A DNA stretch of 64,000 bases from Dryas octopetala (taxonomy: Eukaryota > Streptophyta > Magnoliopsida > Rosales > Rosaceae), in the NCBI GenBank assembly GCA_963921425.1, contig OY992833.1:3288501-3352500 (forward strand), in the 5' to 3' direction. Shown in pieces: positions 53,768-64,000 of this stretch. Position numbers and translations under genes: made by a program. The notes beneath the pieces are model-generated. The model had not been told where the DNA came from. It searched no databases and saw nothing but the letters and a program-made list of their open reading frames with translations. The first letter of the stretch is position 1. Every line of letters starts with the position of its first letter.

Positions 53768-54368
53768 GTAAATGTGTTATGACTATTTCTAGTTTCTCTT
53801 GGGTGATGATATTCTTGATGTGGTTAACTGGGGGAAAAAAAAAAAAAGCCAAATGTAGATTACAAATTTTGTGAGCGATGGGGTTTAGGATATGGGTAGT
53901 GTATGGTTGTGGCAATGCTCTGTTTTTCTTTTTACTATTTTTGTAACAAATGTTTGGTGGCTTTGTGATAGATAGAAGGCTATATTTATTGAAATCTGTG
54001 ATAGAGGGTAGGCTCGGTTGTTGTATGCAAAAGTATATTTGGATATGCATCATCTAGCTAGTTGCGTGAACCCTAAGTTCTCCTCTTTCTCATTGACCTC
54101 AGTTGACCACAAATGCATGTACAGTGAGTAAGAAGATATTAAAGTAGTAATATGAAATGATTAAACTGACCTTGGATATGTGGTCACCTGCAAAGCACAT
54201 GACTCACTTCCGTCAATTTTATTAACGGAAATCAACTTATGTACTGCATTGGTACAAAATAAAAGTTCAGGTACTTAATAGGGACAAATAAAAGTTCAAG
54301 TACTTAATTGGGACACAGGTAATAGTAATAGTTCAAGTACCAAATTTGAAAAAAACTCTAGAAAAAAA

Positions 54369-55713
54369 TGCTTTTGGTGCTATTGCTAACACAACCATAG
54401 AAGTAAGTTGTAAATCATGTCAGTAAAATGAACACCAGTATCAAATTTTGTTCTTTCTTTCGCCAAAATGGGTAATGGTTCGTCCTATGTCCTATCCAAT
54501 ATATGGTAGACGCTTTAGTAAAAGATTAACTGGTGCTTTATTAAAATTGTTTAGAAAATGTATGAAAATATGGATCTTTTTGCATGCGTACTCGATCAGA
54601 GAAGGAAGGTGCATGCATGCATTTGTACATTTTGGTTTCTAGCATTGCCTGTTACCCATGCACACGTGACAACACCTGGCTATCCAAGGATAATGAAAAT
54701 CACAAATATAAGATTTGTAAATAATATGCATGTTAAGGGGATCAGTATTTGGACTCCAGATATAACTCAATATAGCTTAACATAAACTATTGGGCAACGA
54801 TGGACACTTTCAAGAGAAGTTTATTAGATAATGAGAAACTCCATCAGATTTCCTTCTCTGTCATTTGTTTTCCAGACATGTACCAATCACTACCATATTT
54901 TTCTTAGGCAGACACCTGGCTATGGCTGGTTGAATCATGAGAATCCTATTAAAATTGAATCATCACTAATTCAACAAAGAACAGCGCAACAACTGCACTA
55001 AAGGGATAAAATTATCCAATATATATATATGGAACAAGAAGAACGTAATCTAAAATTAAATTATTCATGTAGTGCCATGTTATGGTCAGGTTGTATTCCC
55101 CCAAAACTTGGGTAAAGAAGAAACTTTTAGGTCTTGGTTGAGCATAACTGCCACTTATTTTGAAAGAAAAATTAAATTAGGTTCCACAATCAAAATGAAT
55201 GTGAGTATCAAATAAAAAAGTACAAAACTCTCTTTCAGAAAATAAAAAGCAGAAAATAGGACAAGGCTATCTTTGTCATGAATTCATGAGAATCAGCTCA
55301 TGAAGGGGTGTTGTGGTTGCAGTCGGTATTGATTCCTATAAATGCCAAGAATGTTTATTTCTGTAATTTCTCCACTTCCTATCTTGATTAGAAATATTTG
55401 TGTGTGTGTGTAATTAATGTTTTTTTTTTTTTTTTTTTTTTTCTTTGGAAGTGGGGAATGTACAGCCAGAGGTTTTTGGACAATGATGGACAGCTTGAAG
55501 AGATGTTAGTGATCGAGAAAATGGAAAAAGCATCCATTTAATATCATCTCCTATCTTTTCTCTTTTAGACATGAAACAGTTCCTTCCATAGCACAATGGT
55601 CAGGGTAGAAACCTGACAAAGTCTGGTAGATAATGAATTTTTTTTTTTTTTTTGAGAAGAAAGGTCGAATAATGACAATTGACTTTAAATTAATGGTATT
55701 ACTGCATAAGTAC
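54369..55713. other. Rest of HISN2 intron 1
   Basis: No transposon ends seen. About 54800-54890 and 55475-55590 look like diverged direct repeats (GATGGACA ... AAGAGA ... CCATTT/CATTTG ... AGACATG), about 670 bp apart. T runs lie at 55422-55441 and 55639-55653. Confidence 0.4.
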
Positions 55714-56124
55714 CTTTGATTGAAGATGAAGGCCCCTGTCCAGGTTGTTAGTAGAAGCAAAAACAAGAGAGCTGCTCTTTCTCTTGAAATTGTCTCTACC
55801 ATAATAATAGTTAGAAATGGAAAGACGGCATGGAGAAGAAACTCTCACACATTGCAGATAATGGAAGTGTGAAATCGCCATTCATATCAACCTTCCTGTG
55901 ACAATATATACAAGATGGAGCCATTTCTCACCAAAAAAAAAAAAGAAAAAAGAAAAAATAAAAAGCATTCCTATCCCACTCCAATACCTAGGAATTGAAG
56001 AAATATGAGTGAAGCACTAAAAATTAAAATCATGAGAGGGAATGAGACAAAGAAAGTAATATTTGCAAATATCAGGTGCATAAATATCATAAGAGCAACA
56101 ATAGTAATGTTTGTGTCTATGAGT

Positions 56125-56125
<1 letters not shown>

Positions 56126-56163
<38 letters not shown>
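56126..56163. repeat. (GA)n microsatellite
   Basis: About 18 uninterrupted GA units between HISN2 exon 1 and the CACTA remnant. Confidence 0.95.
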
Positions 56164-56165
<2 letters not shown>

Positions 56166-56245
56166 ACAACATTATATATACAAGTAACCAATTAGAAAAA
56201 TAAATATAAAAAATTGTGAAAAAAATTAAAATCTAAAAAACTAAC

Positions 56246-57268
56246 ATGTTTTGCCTTGGCCGCATCACAACCGGAATAAACATAGATATCCCCGAAAGTG
56301 TCTATCTTCAGGAATTGCGACCCACGCTGAAAAAGAAAATAATTTTGTCAAAAACTCAAACAATATTAAAGAATATATATGTATTAAATAAAATAATGAT
56401 GTACCCGACGTCGTGACTCCACTCGATATGAGATGGGTGTCGGACCACTATGATGGTTAAACGGCTTCCCTTTCCGGTTTCTGGCGTTGGCGACCAACTT
56501 CTTCTGTTAAATATTAAGCAAATTATAAATGTGTTGGTGTATGTATACAATAATAGAATAACAAAACAATAATCGATTTTTTATACAATTAAAATGATAA
56601 AACGTACCAAAAACGACGGGCTCATGAAATGATCGCACAAAAAACGCCATTGGTCAGACCGCTCTACCAACTCCATAAGGGGGTTCGCCAATGCCTCAAC
56701 TGCCGACGAAAATCCCTTGAAATGCACGTGTAGTTCGTGCTTCCACTGCCTGTAGGACTTGATAAGTAAATTTGTCATGTACGTGACGGTGAGGGGATCA
56801 TCCATCTGAATGTCAAAGTTAACCTGAAAAAAATATTAGATTGTTATGAATGATCAAATTTATCGTTTTGAATTAATTATTGAGCTATATACTCACTGAG
56901 ATGGAGCGGATCACTTTGTGTTGAATCTCTGCCGGCAATTTTTTTCAAGTGGTTGCAATCATGGCGCACTCAGCACGGATAATAGCCTCTATATCGTGCG
57001 AGAACAAACTATCAACGTTAGGATCTTACAGTCGTCGGCCGTTTTGCACACACATGACTGGAATCCGCACTCCAGTACTGCGCACGATCCGAGAGGACTT
57101 CAACCCACTACATGGTCCCCTCGTCGCAGTGGATGATGTTGCAGTAGATGAAGCGGAAGCGGAAGCGGTGACCTAACTAAAACGGTGAGATCGACGGGTC
57201 CTCCGTGGCATATAGGAGCTCCCAGTACTCAAGGATGGCTGAACTACATCATTGGGAGCTGACTCCAT
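56246..57268 (-). pseudogene. Decayed En/Spm (Ptta-type) transposase-associated gene
   Basis: Minus-strand exons with usable splice sites resemble the plant transposase family of Pfam Transposase_24. 56897-57268 starts MESAPNDVVQ and later holds IEAIIRAECAMIATT and KKLPAEIQHKVIRSIS. 56608-56823 holds SYRQWKHELHVHFKGF and SDQWRFLCDHFMSPSF. 56405-56503 holds KKLVANARNRKGKPFNHHSG. 56246-56326 holds GSQFLKIDTFGDIYVYSG. The first exon has stops and a frame change after RRTRRSHRF and again around GRRL and MIATT, so it is broken. Such products sit beside the main CACTA transposase gene. Confidence 0.75.
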
Positions 57269-57689
57269 CGCCTTCCACCTTATAACTAAATTATATTTCT
57301 CAAACTAATTAATCTACATTTTGTAATTAAACTAAATTTTATATTTAAAAACTAACAAACTAACTAATCTACATACAAACTACCTAATAAATTTTATAAT
57401 TAAAAAACATATAAAACTAACTAATTTTATATGAAAACTAATTTGTTATCTAGCATAAGAAAATATAAGCAAACTAATTTCCCTAAGAACAATGATCAGG
57501 ATTAAACTAATTTATACAACACTAATAAACAAATTTAAGAACAAAAAATTAAAAACACCAGTCAAATAACATTAAAGGAGCGATTGAGTCTTAAGTCTGA
57601 CCTGAAAAATTTCTCTGGGTATTACTATTACCCTGGCCACCTGCACTTGATCCCTCTGAAAAAAGCTAAAGCTAATGAGCAGAAAACAC

Positions 57690-58245
57690 GGATTACAAAA
57701 AAAACAAAAAACACCCAAATAAATAAAAAAAAAAACCCACAAAAAACCAACAATCGGGTGGGTTTGCTGCAGCTGGGTTCAGGTGGGGTTGCTGGTCGGG
57801 GTGGGGGTTGTTAGTGGGGATAGGAATGGGAATCGAGGGAGGCGGCAGGGAGAGGGGAATGAGAGAGAAAGAGGAAGCCGAGGAGGGTTTCAGGGAGAGA
57901 GAAAGAGGAGGGGGTGAGAGATCGGAAGAGAGAGTTTTGGGCGATCGGCGATGAGGAGAAGCGAGAGATGCAGCGGCGAAGCGACGACGGGGCTGGGGCT
58001 GGGCGGGGATTGGGGTTTCCGTGGGCTGGGATGGGTGGGCCTGGGGCTGTGGCTGGGACTGGGCGGGGATCGGCGGGGATGAGGGTTTCTGTGGGCTGGG
58101 ATGGGCGGCCTGGGGCTGGGGCTGGGCGGGGATGGGTGGGGATAGGCGGGGCTGGGGCTGGGAGAGAAGATCAGAGAGATGAGAGAAAACAGAAGGAAGG
58201 AAGGAAAGAAAAGAAGAAGAAGAAGAAGAAGAAAAAAGCATTTTA
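57690..58245 (-). repeat. G-rich minisatellite with a proline-rich open frame opposite
   Basis: The plus strand between about 57985 and 58165 repeats GGGGCTGGGGCTGGGCGGGGA-like units of 6-12 bp. The minus strand has an open frame of 182 codons rich in Pro, Ser and Gln (QPQPQAHPSQPTETP). This is probably leader sequence of the CACTA gene, not a protein gene; I see no domain. Confidence 0.6.
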
Positions 58246-58254
58246 AAAATTTTG

Positions 58255-58475
58255 AGAATTCTTCATCGCCCAAAACGTTCTTGGGCGACGAACTAAGAAT
58301 CTCCTCGCCTAAGAACAACTTGGGCGACGAACTTAGGTTCATCGCCCAAACATTAAAATATATGGCGAGCTTAATACCGCCAAATTTTTCAACTTTTGGG
58401 CGACGAAGAAGAAATTCCATCGCCCAAAAGAGTCTTGGGCAACAACTTTCCTACTTCGTCGCCTAAAAGCTGTCC
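58255..58475. repeat. CACTA subterminal repeat block 1
   Basis: TTGGGCGACGAA, CATCGCCCAAA and TCGCC(T/C)AA variants in both orientations, about eight copies. Confidence 0.85.
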
Positions 58476-58559
58476 GAATAATTAATTTTAAATAACTAAA
58501 TATGTTGTTAATTTTACATAATCAGTTATGTTGTTAATTTTATATAATCAATTTATTAA

Positions 58560-59515
58560 TTTTAACGATCCGAACCGTTCATTTATTAGTCCCTCACTAA
58601 AAGATCATCCCTACAAAAAATCGGTCAAATTGGAATTCATCTAGCCGTTCGATTATCATTATTAAAATCATGATCGTTCATAAGTTCGATCTCTGATACT
58701 TAACTTCTAAAACTTTGATTGAGCTAATTTTTTGCATAAATGATCTTTGAGTGGGAAACTAATAAATGAACGGTTTGGATCGTTGAAAACACGATCAATA
58801 TATGAGATTATATATATAAATGAACGGTTTATATATTTGAAGAATAAAAGTTCATTAACTCTTTCATTGAAATCTTGTCATTTCAATAATTGCAAAGACC
58901 ACAATGTGATTACAACGATCAGAGCCGTTCATAATCTATGTTCATACTCAAAGATCATCCGTGCAAAAAATCAGTCCAATTGGAGTTCATCTACCCGTTC
59001 GATTATTATTATAAGAACTAGGATCGTTCATACACCCAAAATGCCAAACCTAACTTCTACATCTCCAATTGAGATAATTTTTTGCATGGATGATCTTTGA
59101 GTGAGGCACTAAGAAATGATCAGTTCGGATTGTTCAAACCACAATAGAAAAGTGAGCTTCTACATACATATACACTTGAAGAGTATAATTCTATTAGCTT
59201 TTTTGTTGAAACTTTGTCGATTCAACAATTGTGAAGACTACAATGTGATTTCCACGATCTGAGCCGTTCATTTTATTCGTTTATACTCAAAGATCATCGA
59301 TCTCTGTTAAAAATTGGTCAAATCAGAATTCATCCACTCGTTCGATTAGTATTAGAAAATTCACAATCGTTCATAAGTTCGAGCACCGTTACCTAACTTT
59401 TACACATCTCCGATTTAGTTAATTTTTTGCAGGGATGATCTTAAAGTGGGGAACTAAAAAATGAACAGTTCGGATCGTTGGAAATACAATTGCATCTTAT
59501 ACGATTACATAGATA
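58560..59515. repeat. Array of a roughly 340-bp repeat, about three units
   Basis: AAGATCATCC recurs at 58601 and 58951, with AAGATCATCG at about 59289 (spacing 350 and 338). Each unit continues with a GCAAAAAATCGG-like phrase, TCATCTACCCGTTCGATTAT, AGCTAATTTTTTGCA and GGTTCGGATCGTTG. A second array follows with an offset of about 1133 bp. Confidence 0.85.
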
Positions 59516-59544
59516 AAATTGTACACAAAAATGACAATGAGATT

Positions 59545-59800
59545 TTGGGCGACGAACTACACATTTCGTCGCCTAAAGTACGTAACCTAGAGCAACGAAC
59601 CATTTCCTCGCCTCAAGTAACCTAAAGCGACGAACCATGTCCTCGCCCAAAGTCATTTTAGGCGAGGAATATTAAATTTCGTCGCCTATAATTATCTTAG
59701 GCGACGAAGATAGTCTCTTTGAGAGACAAAATTTTACATTCCTCGCCTAAAGTAACTTTGAGCGAGGAAATGGTTCATCGCCCAAACCTTTATTAGTAGG
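59545..59800. repeat. CACTA subterminal repeat block 2
   Basis: About ten copies of GGGCGACGAA, TTTCCTCGCCTAAAGT, AGGCGAGGAA and related inverted motifs. Confidence 0.85.
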
Positions 59801-60655
59801 CAATGATCGTTCATGTGTTCGAACTCCGATACTTAACTTTTACATCTCTAATTAAGCTAATTTTTTGCATAGATGATCTTTGAGTGAGAAACTAATAAAT
59901 GAACGATTCGGATCATTGAAAACACGAACGATATTTGAGATTCTATATATAAAAGAACGTTTTATACATTTGAAGAATAAAATTCTATTAACTCTTTTAT
60001 TGAAACCTTGTCGTTTCAATAATTATGAAGAGCACAACAAGATTACAACGATCAGAGCCGTTCATCATCTATGTTGATACTCAAAGATCATCCCTGCAAA
60101 AAATCGGTTAAATCAGAGTTCATATACCCGTTCAATTATTATTATAAGAATCATGATCGTTTATACACCCTAAACGCCAAACTTAACTTCTACATCTCCG
60201 ATTGAGATAATTTTTTGCATGGATGATCTTTGACTGGGGAACTAAGAAATGATCAGTTCGGATCGTTAAAAACACAATAGAAAAGTGAGCTTCTACATAC
60301 AAATACACTTGAAGAGTATAATTCTATTAGCTTTTTCGTTGAAACTTTGTCGATTCAACAATTGTGAAGACTACAATGTAATTTCAACAATCGGAGCCGT
60401 TCATTTTATTCGTTTATACTAAAAGATCATCCCTGCAAAAAATCGGCCAAATCGGAATTCATCTACTCGAGCGATTAGTATTAGAAAATTCATGATTGTT
60501 TATAAATTCGAGCACCGTTACGTAACTTTTATATCTCTGATTGAGCTAACTTTTTGCAATGATGATTATTGAGTGAGGAATTAAAAATTGAATGGTTTGG
60601 ATTAATGGAAACACGATCGCATTATATGAATATAACCTACATAAAATTGTACAAA
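59800..60655. repeat. Second array of the 340-bp repeat, about two and a half units
   Basis: AAGATCATCC recurs at 60084 and 60423 (spacing 339). Long stretches match the first array, for example AACTAATAAATGAACG at 58757 and 59890. Confidence 0.85.
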
Positions 60656-60674
60656 AAATAAAAAGGCAATGAGA

Positions 60675-61100
60675 CTTTGGGCGAGGAATATGCATGTTCC
60701 TCGCCTATACATTGGGCGACGAATACGTAAGTTCCTCGCCCAAAGTGACTTTGGGCTACGAACAGAAACCTTCCTCGCTTAAAATCACCTTGGGCGACGA
60801 AATTGTTCGTCGCTCAAAGTCATTTTAGGCGAGGAAGGTTTCTGTTCGTCGCCCAAAGTCACTTTGGGCGAGGAACTTACGTATTCGTCGCTCAACGTAT
60901 GGATCAACTATCATTTTGGCGCATGATTTGAGGCGACGAAATATTGTCGTCGCCCAAAGTACCTTTAGGCGAGGAAAATTATATTCATCGCCCAAACCTG
61001 GATCACCTTAGGCGACAAAGTTTTCGGTTCGTCGTCCAAAGTTGCTTTGGGCGACGAATTTTGGTTCGTCTCCCAAAGTTTCGTCGCCCAAATATATTTT
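60675..61100. repeat. CACTA subterminal repeat block 3 next to the terminus
   Basis: More than fifteen copies of TTGGGCGACGAA, TTCGTCGCCCAAAG, GGCGAGGAA and TTCCTCGCCCAAAG. Part folds on itself: 60685-60800 pairs with 60815-60900. Confidence 0.9.
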
Positions 61101-61110
61101 TCTTGTAGTG

Positions 61111-61978
61111 AGTACTTGAGAGAGATTTTCAAAGCGCAACACCAATTCCAATTTCTTTACGGAATAAGTCATTTGAAACTAATCGAATCCATAGACCAGA
61201 TAATGAAACGTAATAACAAAAACATATACACTATAAAAACAAACAAATAATACAAAGCATAGGATAATTTAAAAGCACATTCAATTACATAAATCTATAA
61301 TCATAAATTCAAGCTCATCCAGAATCCAAAATCTACCAACAAATCCCAGAAAACAAACAATCCCCATTCGATCAACAGATAACCACAGACATCAAAGTAA
61401 CAGTTTTCTTTTATTAAGATTAATAAAAGAGGGATTTGCATGTAAACAAATTGAAGCTGACCAAGAATCCAAAATCAAACATATCCCAGAAAACAAATTT
61501 CTCCAGCAAACTAAACACTTGAACCCACTGGTGATTTATACAGAAGCCACGATCAAAATCAGAGTATCTCTCTCAAATAAAAGCAGTTCAACAATTCACT
61601 TCAGTCAGATAAATAACAAACATATCGTTAAAAGCTTTCAAAAAACAAACACGGACATCAAACATGCAAAGATAGCTGAATTAAAGAAAGAGAATCTAAC
61701 ATGTTTTATTAAATAAATAAACAAAATTAAGGTATGACATTGACATAGAGATACAAACCTGAAGAAAAACAAAGAGGGATTGGACGCGACATAGGCCGAC
61801 TTGAGTATGAGTGAAGACTGAAGACTCAAGAGCCAGACAGAGGAGGCTGGACAGATGAGAAGGCAAGGCACAAGATTCCATGTTTCATTGAGCTAATTAT
61901 AATTAATAGGGCAACTGATTTTGTCCCGTAATTTGGTAGTTATTTCAATTTGGTGCCTATTGTTTTAAAGGTCCGTTG
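61111..61978. other. Spacer between the CACTA and hAT elements
   Basis: Non-coding A-rich sequence; no gene recognised. AGT at 61111-61113 would be the CACTA target duplication, unverifiable without the other end. Confidence 0.45.
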
Positions 61979-62439
61979 ACTTTAAGTAGGCCTCACCAAA
62001 AAGCCCAAGGCCCGAAGCCCACCCGAAGCCCGCCCGGCCCATTAGGCTCGAAGTCTGATTTGGACCGAAATTTGGGCCAGCCCAGCTCGGCCCGAAAGTC
62101 TCTTGGGTTGGGCTAGGGCTTGGGCTTGGGCAATCCCCTTGAAGCCCATGGGCCGCCCGAAGCCCGGCCCGTTTAGGCTCACCCAAAGCCCAATTTGGGA
62201 ATCATAACATATTTAATAGGTTTTTCGTTTGTTTACCCTAATAAATTATTAATATGCTTATTAAGTTATTATATAATACTATAATGTTAGTAAATAATAA
62301 TAGTGTAAACTATGTAATACCATAAATAATAAAGTATTAAACTTTTAAAATTATATACAACATTACAAGTATAATAAAACATAAATGTATATGTGTATAT
62401 ACAACTTTTATAATACAACTATAATTAAAGTTATTAAAC

Positions 62440-63040
62440 CACGATCGTCAATTCATTAATTCAACGATTTGAACCGTTCATTGTCTATTTTCATAGTCAA
62501 AGATCATCCTTACAAACAATCGGCTAAATCGGAATTCATCTACCCATTCGATTATCATTAGAAAAACCACGATCCTTCATTAATTCGACCACCGTTACGT
62601 CACTTTTACATCTCCGATTAAGCTAATTTTTTGCAAGAATTTTCTTTGAGTGGGGAACTAAAACTTGAACGGTTTGGATCGTTGAAAACACGATCGATAT
62701 GTGAGCTTCTACATATAAATACACTTAAAGAGTAATTCTAATAACTTTTCCGTTGAAACCTTGTTGTTTCCATAATTATGAACACCACAACGTGATTTCA
62801 ACAATCTGACCTGTTCATTTTCTATGTTCATAGTCAAAGGTCATCCATACAAAAAATCAGCTAAATCGAAATTCATCTACCCATTCAATCATCATTAGAA
62901 AAACCACGATTGTTCATTAAATCGACCACCATTATGTCACTTTTACATCTCCGATTGAGCTAATTTTTTGCACGAATTATCTTTGAGTGTGGAACTAAAA
63001 TTTGAACGGTTTGGATTTTTGACAACAAAATTGCATCGTT
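62440..63040. repeat. 340-bp repeat, two units, inside the hAT element
   Basis: AAGATCATCC at 62500 and AAGGTCATCC at about 62836 head two units with the order seen in the CACTA arrays: TCATCTACCCATTCGAT, ACATCTCCGATT, AGCTAATTTTTTGCA and TGAACGGTTTGGAT. Confidence 0.85.
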
Positions 63041-63255
63041 TATTTATAAAAATATGTAATAAAATATATAATAAAACATATGTACATTTATGTTTTATTA
63101 TAGTTGTAATGTTGTATATAATTTTAAAAGTTTATTATTTATGGTATTACACTATTACTAACATAATAGTATTATATAATAACTTAATAAGTATATTAAT
63201 AATTTATTGAAGTAAACAAACGAAAGAGCTATTAAATATGTTATGATTCACAAAC

Positions 63256-63375
63256 TTAATAAATGAACTAGTCAGCTCAGTTGGTTGAGAGTTGAAGCTT
63301 GCTACATAAGGTCTCATGTTCAAATCACAACATAGCCAAAATCCTATATTTTTTTTGAAGATATATATATGTGTC
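63256..63375 (+). mobile_element. tRNA-derived SINE-like insertion
   Basis: CAGCTCAGTTGG (about 63283) fits an A box, and ATGTTCAAATCAC (about 63318) a degraded B box, followed by a T-rich tail. The segment is absent from the mirror position in the left arm of the surrounding hAT element, so it was inserted there. It does not fold as a complete tRNA. Confidence 0.6.
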
Positions 63376-63611
63376 TAAATAGGCTTTGGGCCCATTTTGG
63401 GCTGCCCGTTCGGGCCTAGCCCGGACCGACCCTCCAAGCCCGCAAGCCAAAGCTCGATGGGCGGGCCTTCGGCTTGTGTATTAAAGCCCAATCCTGGCCC
63501 GGCCTGGCCCGAAAGTCCTATTGGGCTTCTATAATTCAAGCTCGAGCCCGGCCCGAACCCGAAAAATTTGGGCCGAGCTAGCCCGGCCCATTGCTGGCCC
63601 CTAAATTTAAG

Positions 63612-64000
63612 TACCAAATTTTAATGTTTTTTCATTTTAACTACTAAAACGTTTATGTCATTTCATTTTAGATACAAAATTTCAGTTTAATAAATCACAT
63701 ATTAGCACACATATTGCATTTTTTTTTGACAAAGATTCCATATAATCAAATTTGTAGTTTAAGGTTCCCCAGATCCCCCTACCTTGAATACGAACTTATT
63801 CCGCTGCTAGAAATAGCCTCGTGTTTCTGGGTCGTTCTCCCAACCTAATCCCGTACAAGAAACCACAATTAATTACAGAATAAAAATTACTCACTCTGTA
63901 ATTCTAGTGTGTGTAGTAGTGAAAACACTAAGTTAAGGGTCTTAGATGGCAAAATGCCACTATTGGATTTAGAATAAAAAATGCAGTTGGGAGGGACTTT
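63612..64000. other. Right edge, nothing recognised
   Basis: AT-rich sequence without a supported gene or repeat end. Confidence 0.5.

Larger units (their letters stand above)
50173..54358. mobile_element. Mutator-like non-autonomous element in HISN2 intron 1
   Basis: Inverted repeats of about 150-175 bp: the left (50173-50347) opens GAGGTTTTTTCAAATTTGG; the right (54208-54358), reverse-complemented, opens GAGTTTTTTTCAAATTTGG. TAGAAAAAAA lies on both sides (50163-50172 and 54359-54368), a 9-10 bp duplication fitting the Mutator superfamily. The left arm has one extra copy of the TACCTGAACTTTTATTTGT unit. Without the nested LTR it would be about 1.05 kb, with no transposase. Confidence 0.88.
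49008..55881 (-). pseudogene. HISN2: Disrupted histidine biosynthesis HISN2 gene (HisI/HisE, plastid)
   Basis: HISN2 joins phosphoribosyl-AMP cyclohydrolase and phosphoribosyl-ATP pyrophosphatase in plastids (histidine steps 2 and 3). Exon 1 (55714-55881) starts MAISHFHYLQ and encodes a Ser-rich transit peptide. Exon 2 (49319-49564) carries the HisI part, with KWDDKGLVVAIAQNVDTG and FYSRSRSTLWAKGETS. Exon 3 (49132-49227) reads GKPDGPTCHTGS, then TAG, then TCYYTPVFDLL: a stop where relatives have an acidic residue. A later piece (49008-49080) gives GKPSWTRRLLLDEKLLCSKI from the pyrophosphatase part. The exon between these two is missing, since phases do not match (0 against one base needed), and the last exon is not found. 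Intron 1 is 6.15 kb and holds a Mutator-like element with a nested solo LTR. A working copy must exist elsewhere if the organism makes histidine. Confidence 0.85.
56246..61110 (-). mobile_element. CACTA (En/Spm) transposon, one end present
   Basis: On the minus strand the element opens at 61110 with CACTACAAGAAAAATATATT, followed by many copies of TTGGGCGACGAA and its inverse. It then has repeat modules and a decayed transposase-like gene reading the same way. I find no matching CACTACAAG on the left side, so the far end is missing or beyond recognition; 56246 marks only the last recognisable coding sequence. The main TNP2-type transposase was not found. Confidence 0.8.
61987..63603. mobile_element. 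hAT-type non-autonomous element with GC-rich ends
   Basis: The left end TAGGCCTCACCAAAAAGCCC and the right end (reverse complement TAGGGGCCAGCAATGGG) lead into 200-bp zones crowded with GCCCGGCCC and AAGCCC motifs. Flanks ACTTTAAG (61979-61986) and AATTTAAG (63604-63611) agree at 7 of 8 bases, as for a hAT insertion. Inside, AT-rich arms 62200-62400 and 63060-63255 are inverted repeats, enclosing two units of the 340-bp repeat. No transposase. 1617 bp. Confidence 0.8.

Overview
This window is plant nuclear DNA, most likely from a core eudicot with a repeat-rich genome. The support is a 485-residue plant-type S-adenosylhomocysteine hydrolase gene with one intron, a RALF peptide gene, a chloroplast-type HISN2 histidine gene, and many plant transposon families (hAT, CACTA, Mutator-like, Tourist/Harbinger MITEs, Copia remnants, large LTRs, tRNA-derived SINEs). 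I cannot name the species. Only three host genes are recognisable in 64 kb, and one of them is broken.

Layout. 0-3.5 kb: two LTRs in minus orientation, one interrupting the other. 4-10.7 kb: a decayed Copia gag-protease piece, a foldback element, three Tourist-like MITEs with TAA/TTA target duplications, and a small Mutator-like MITE with a 9-bp duplication. 10.7-18.6 kb: AT-rich DNA with 180-bp direct repeats, a second decayed Copia gag with its primer-binding site and LTR, and LTR scraps. 18.7-24.9 kb: a non-autonomous hAT, then nested inverted repeats. 26.3-30.8 kb: a full-length hAT element with an uninterrupted two-exon transposase gene. 31.5-33.8 kb: the SAHH gene. 35.3-36.1 kb: a small hAT relative with a perfect 8-bp duplication. 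36.7-41.2 kb: two LTRs. 45 kb: the RALF gene on the minus strand. 46-48 kb: SINE pieces and a foldback element. 49.0-55.9 kb: a HISN2 locus on the minus strand whose first intron carries a Mutator-like element that itself carries a 3.1-kb solo LTR; downstream it has a stop codon and missing exons. 56.2-61.1 kb: a CACTA element with a decayed transposase-like gene and arrays of short subterminal repeats. 62.0-63.6 kb: another hAT-type element with GC-rich ends.

How the parts relate. SAHH (methyl-cycle housekeeping) and RALF (secreted signal peptide) look intact. The hAT at 26.3 kb could supply transposase to the two smaller elements sharing its TAGGGCTGGG-type ends and ACCGA-rich subterminal DNA. 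No prokaryote-style system or clearly new protein machine is visible. The most unusual structure is a roughly 340-bp satellite-like repeat found inside both the CACTA element (58.6-60.7 kb) and the neighbouring hAT element (62.4-63.0 kb), alternating in the CACTA with blocks of subterminal repeats.
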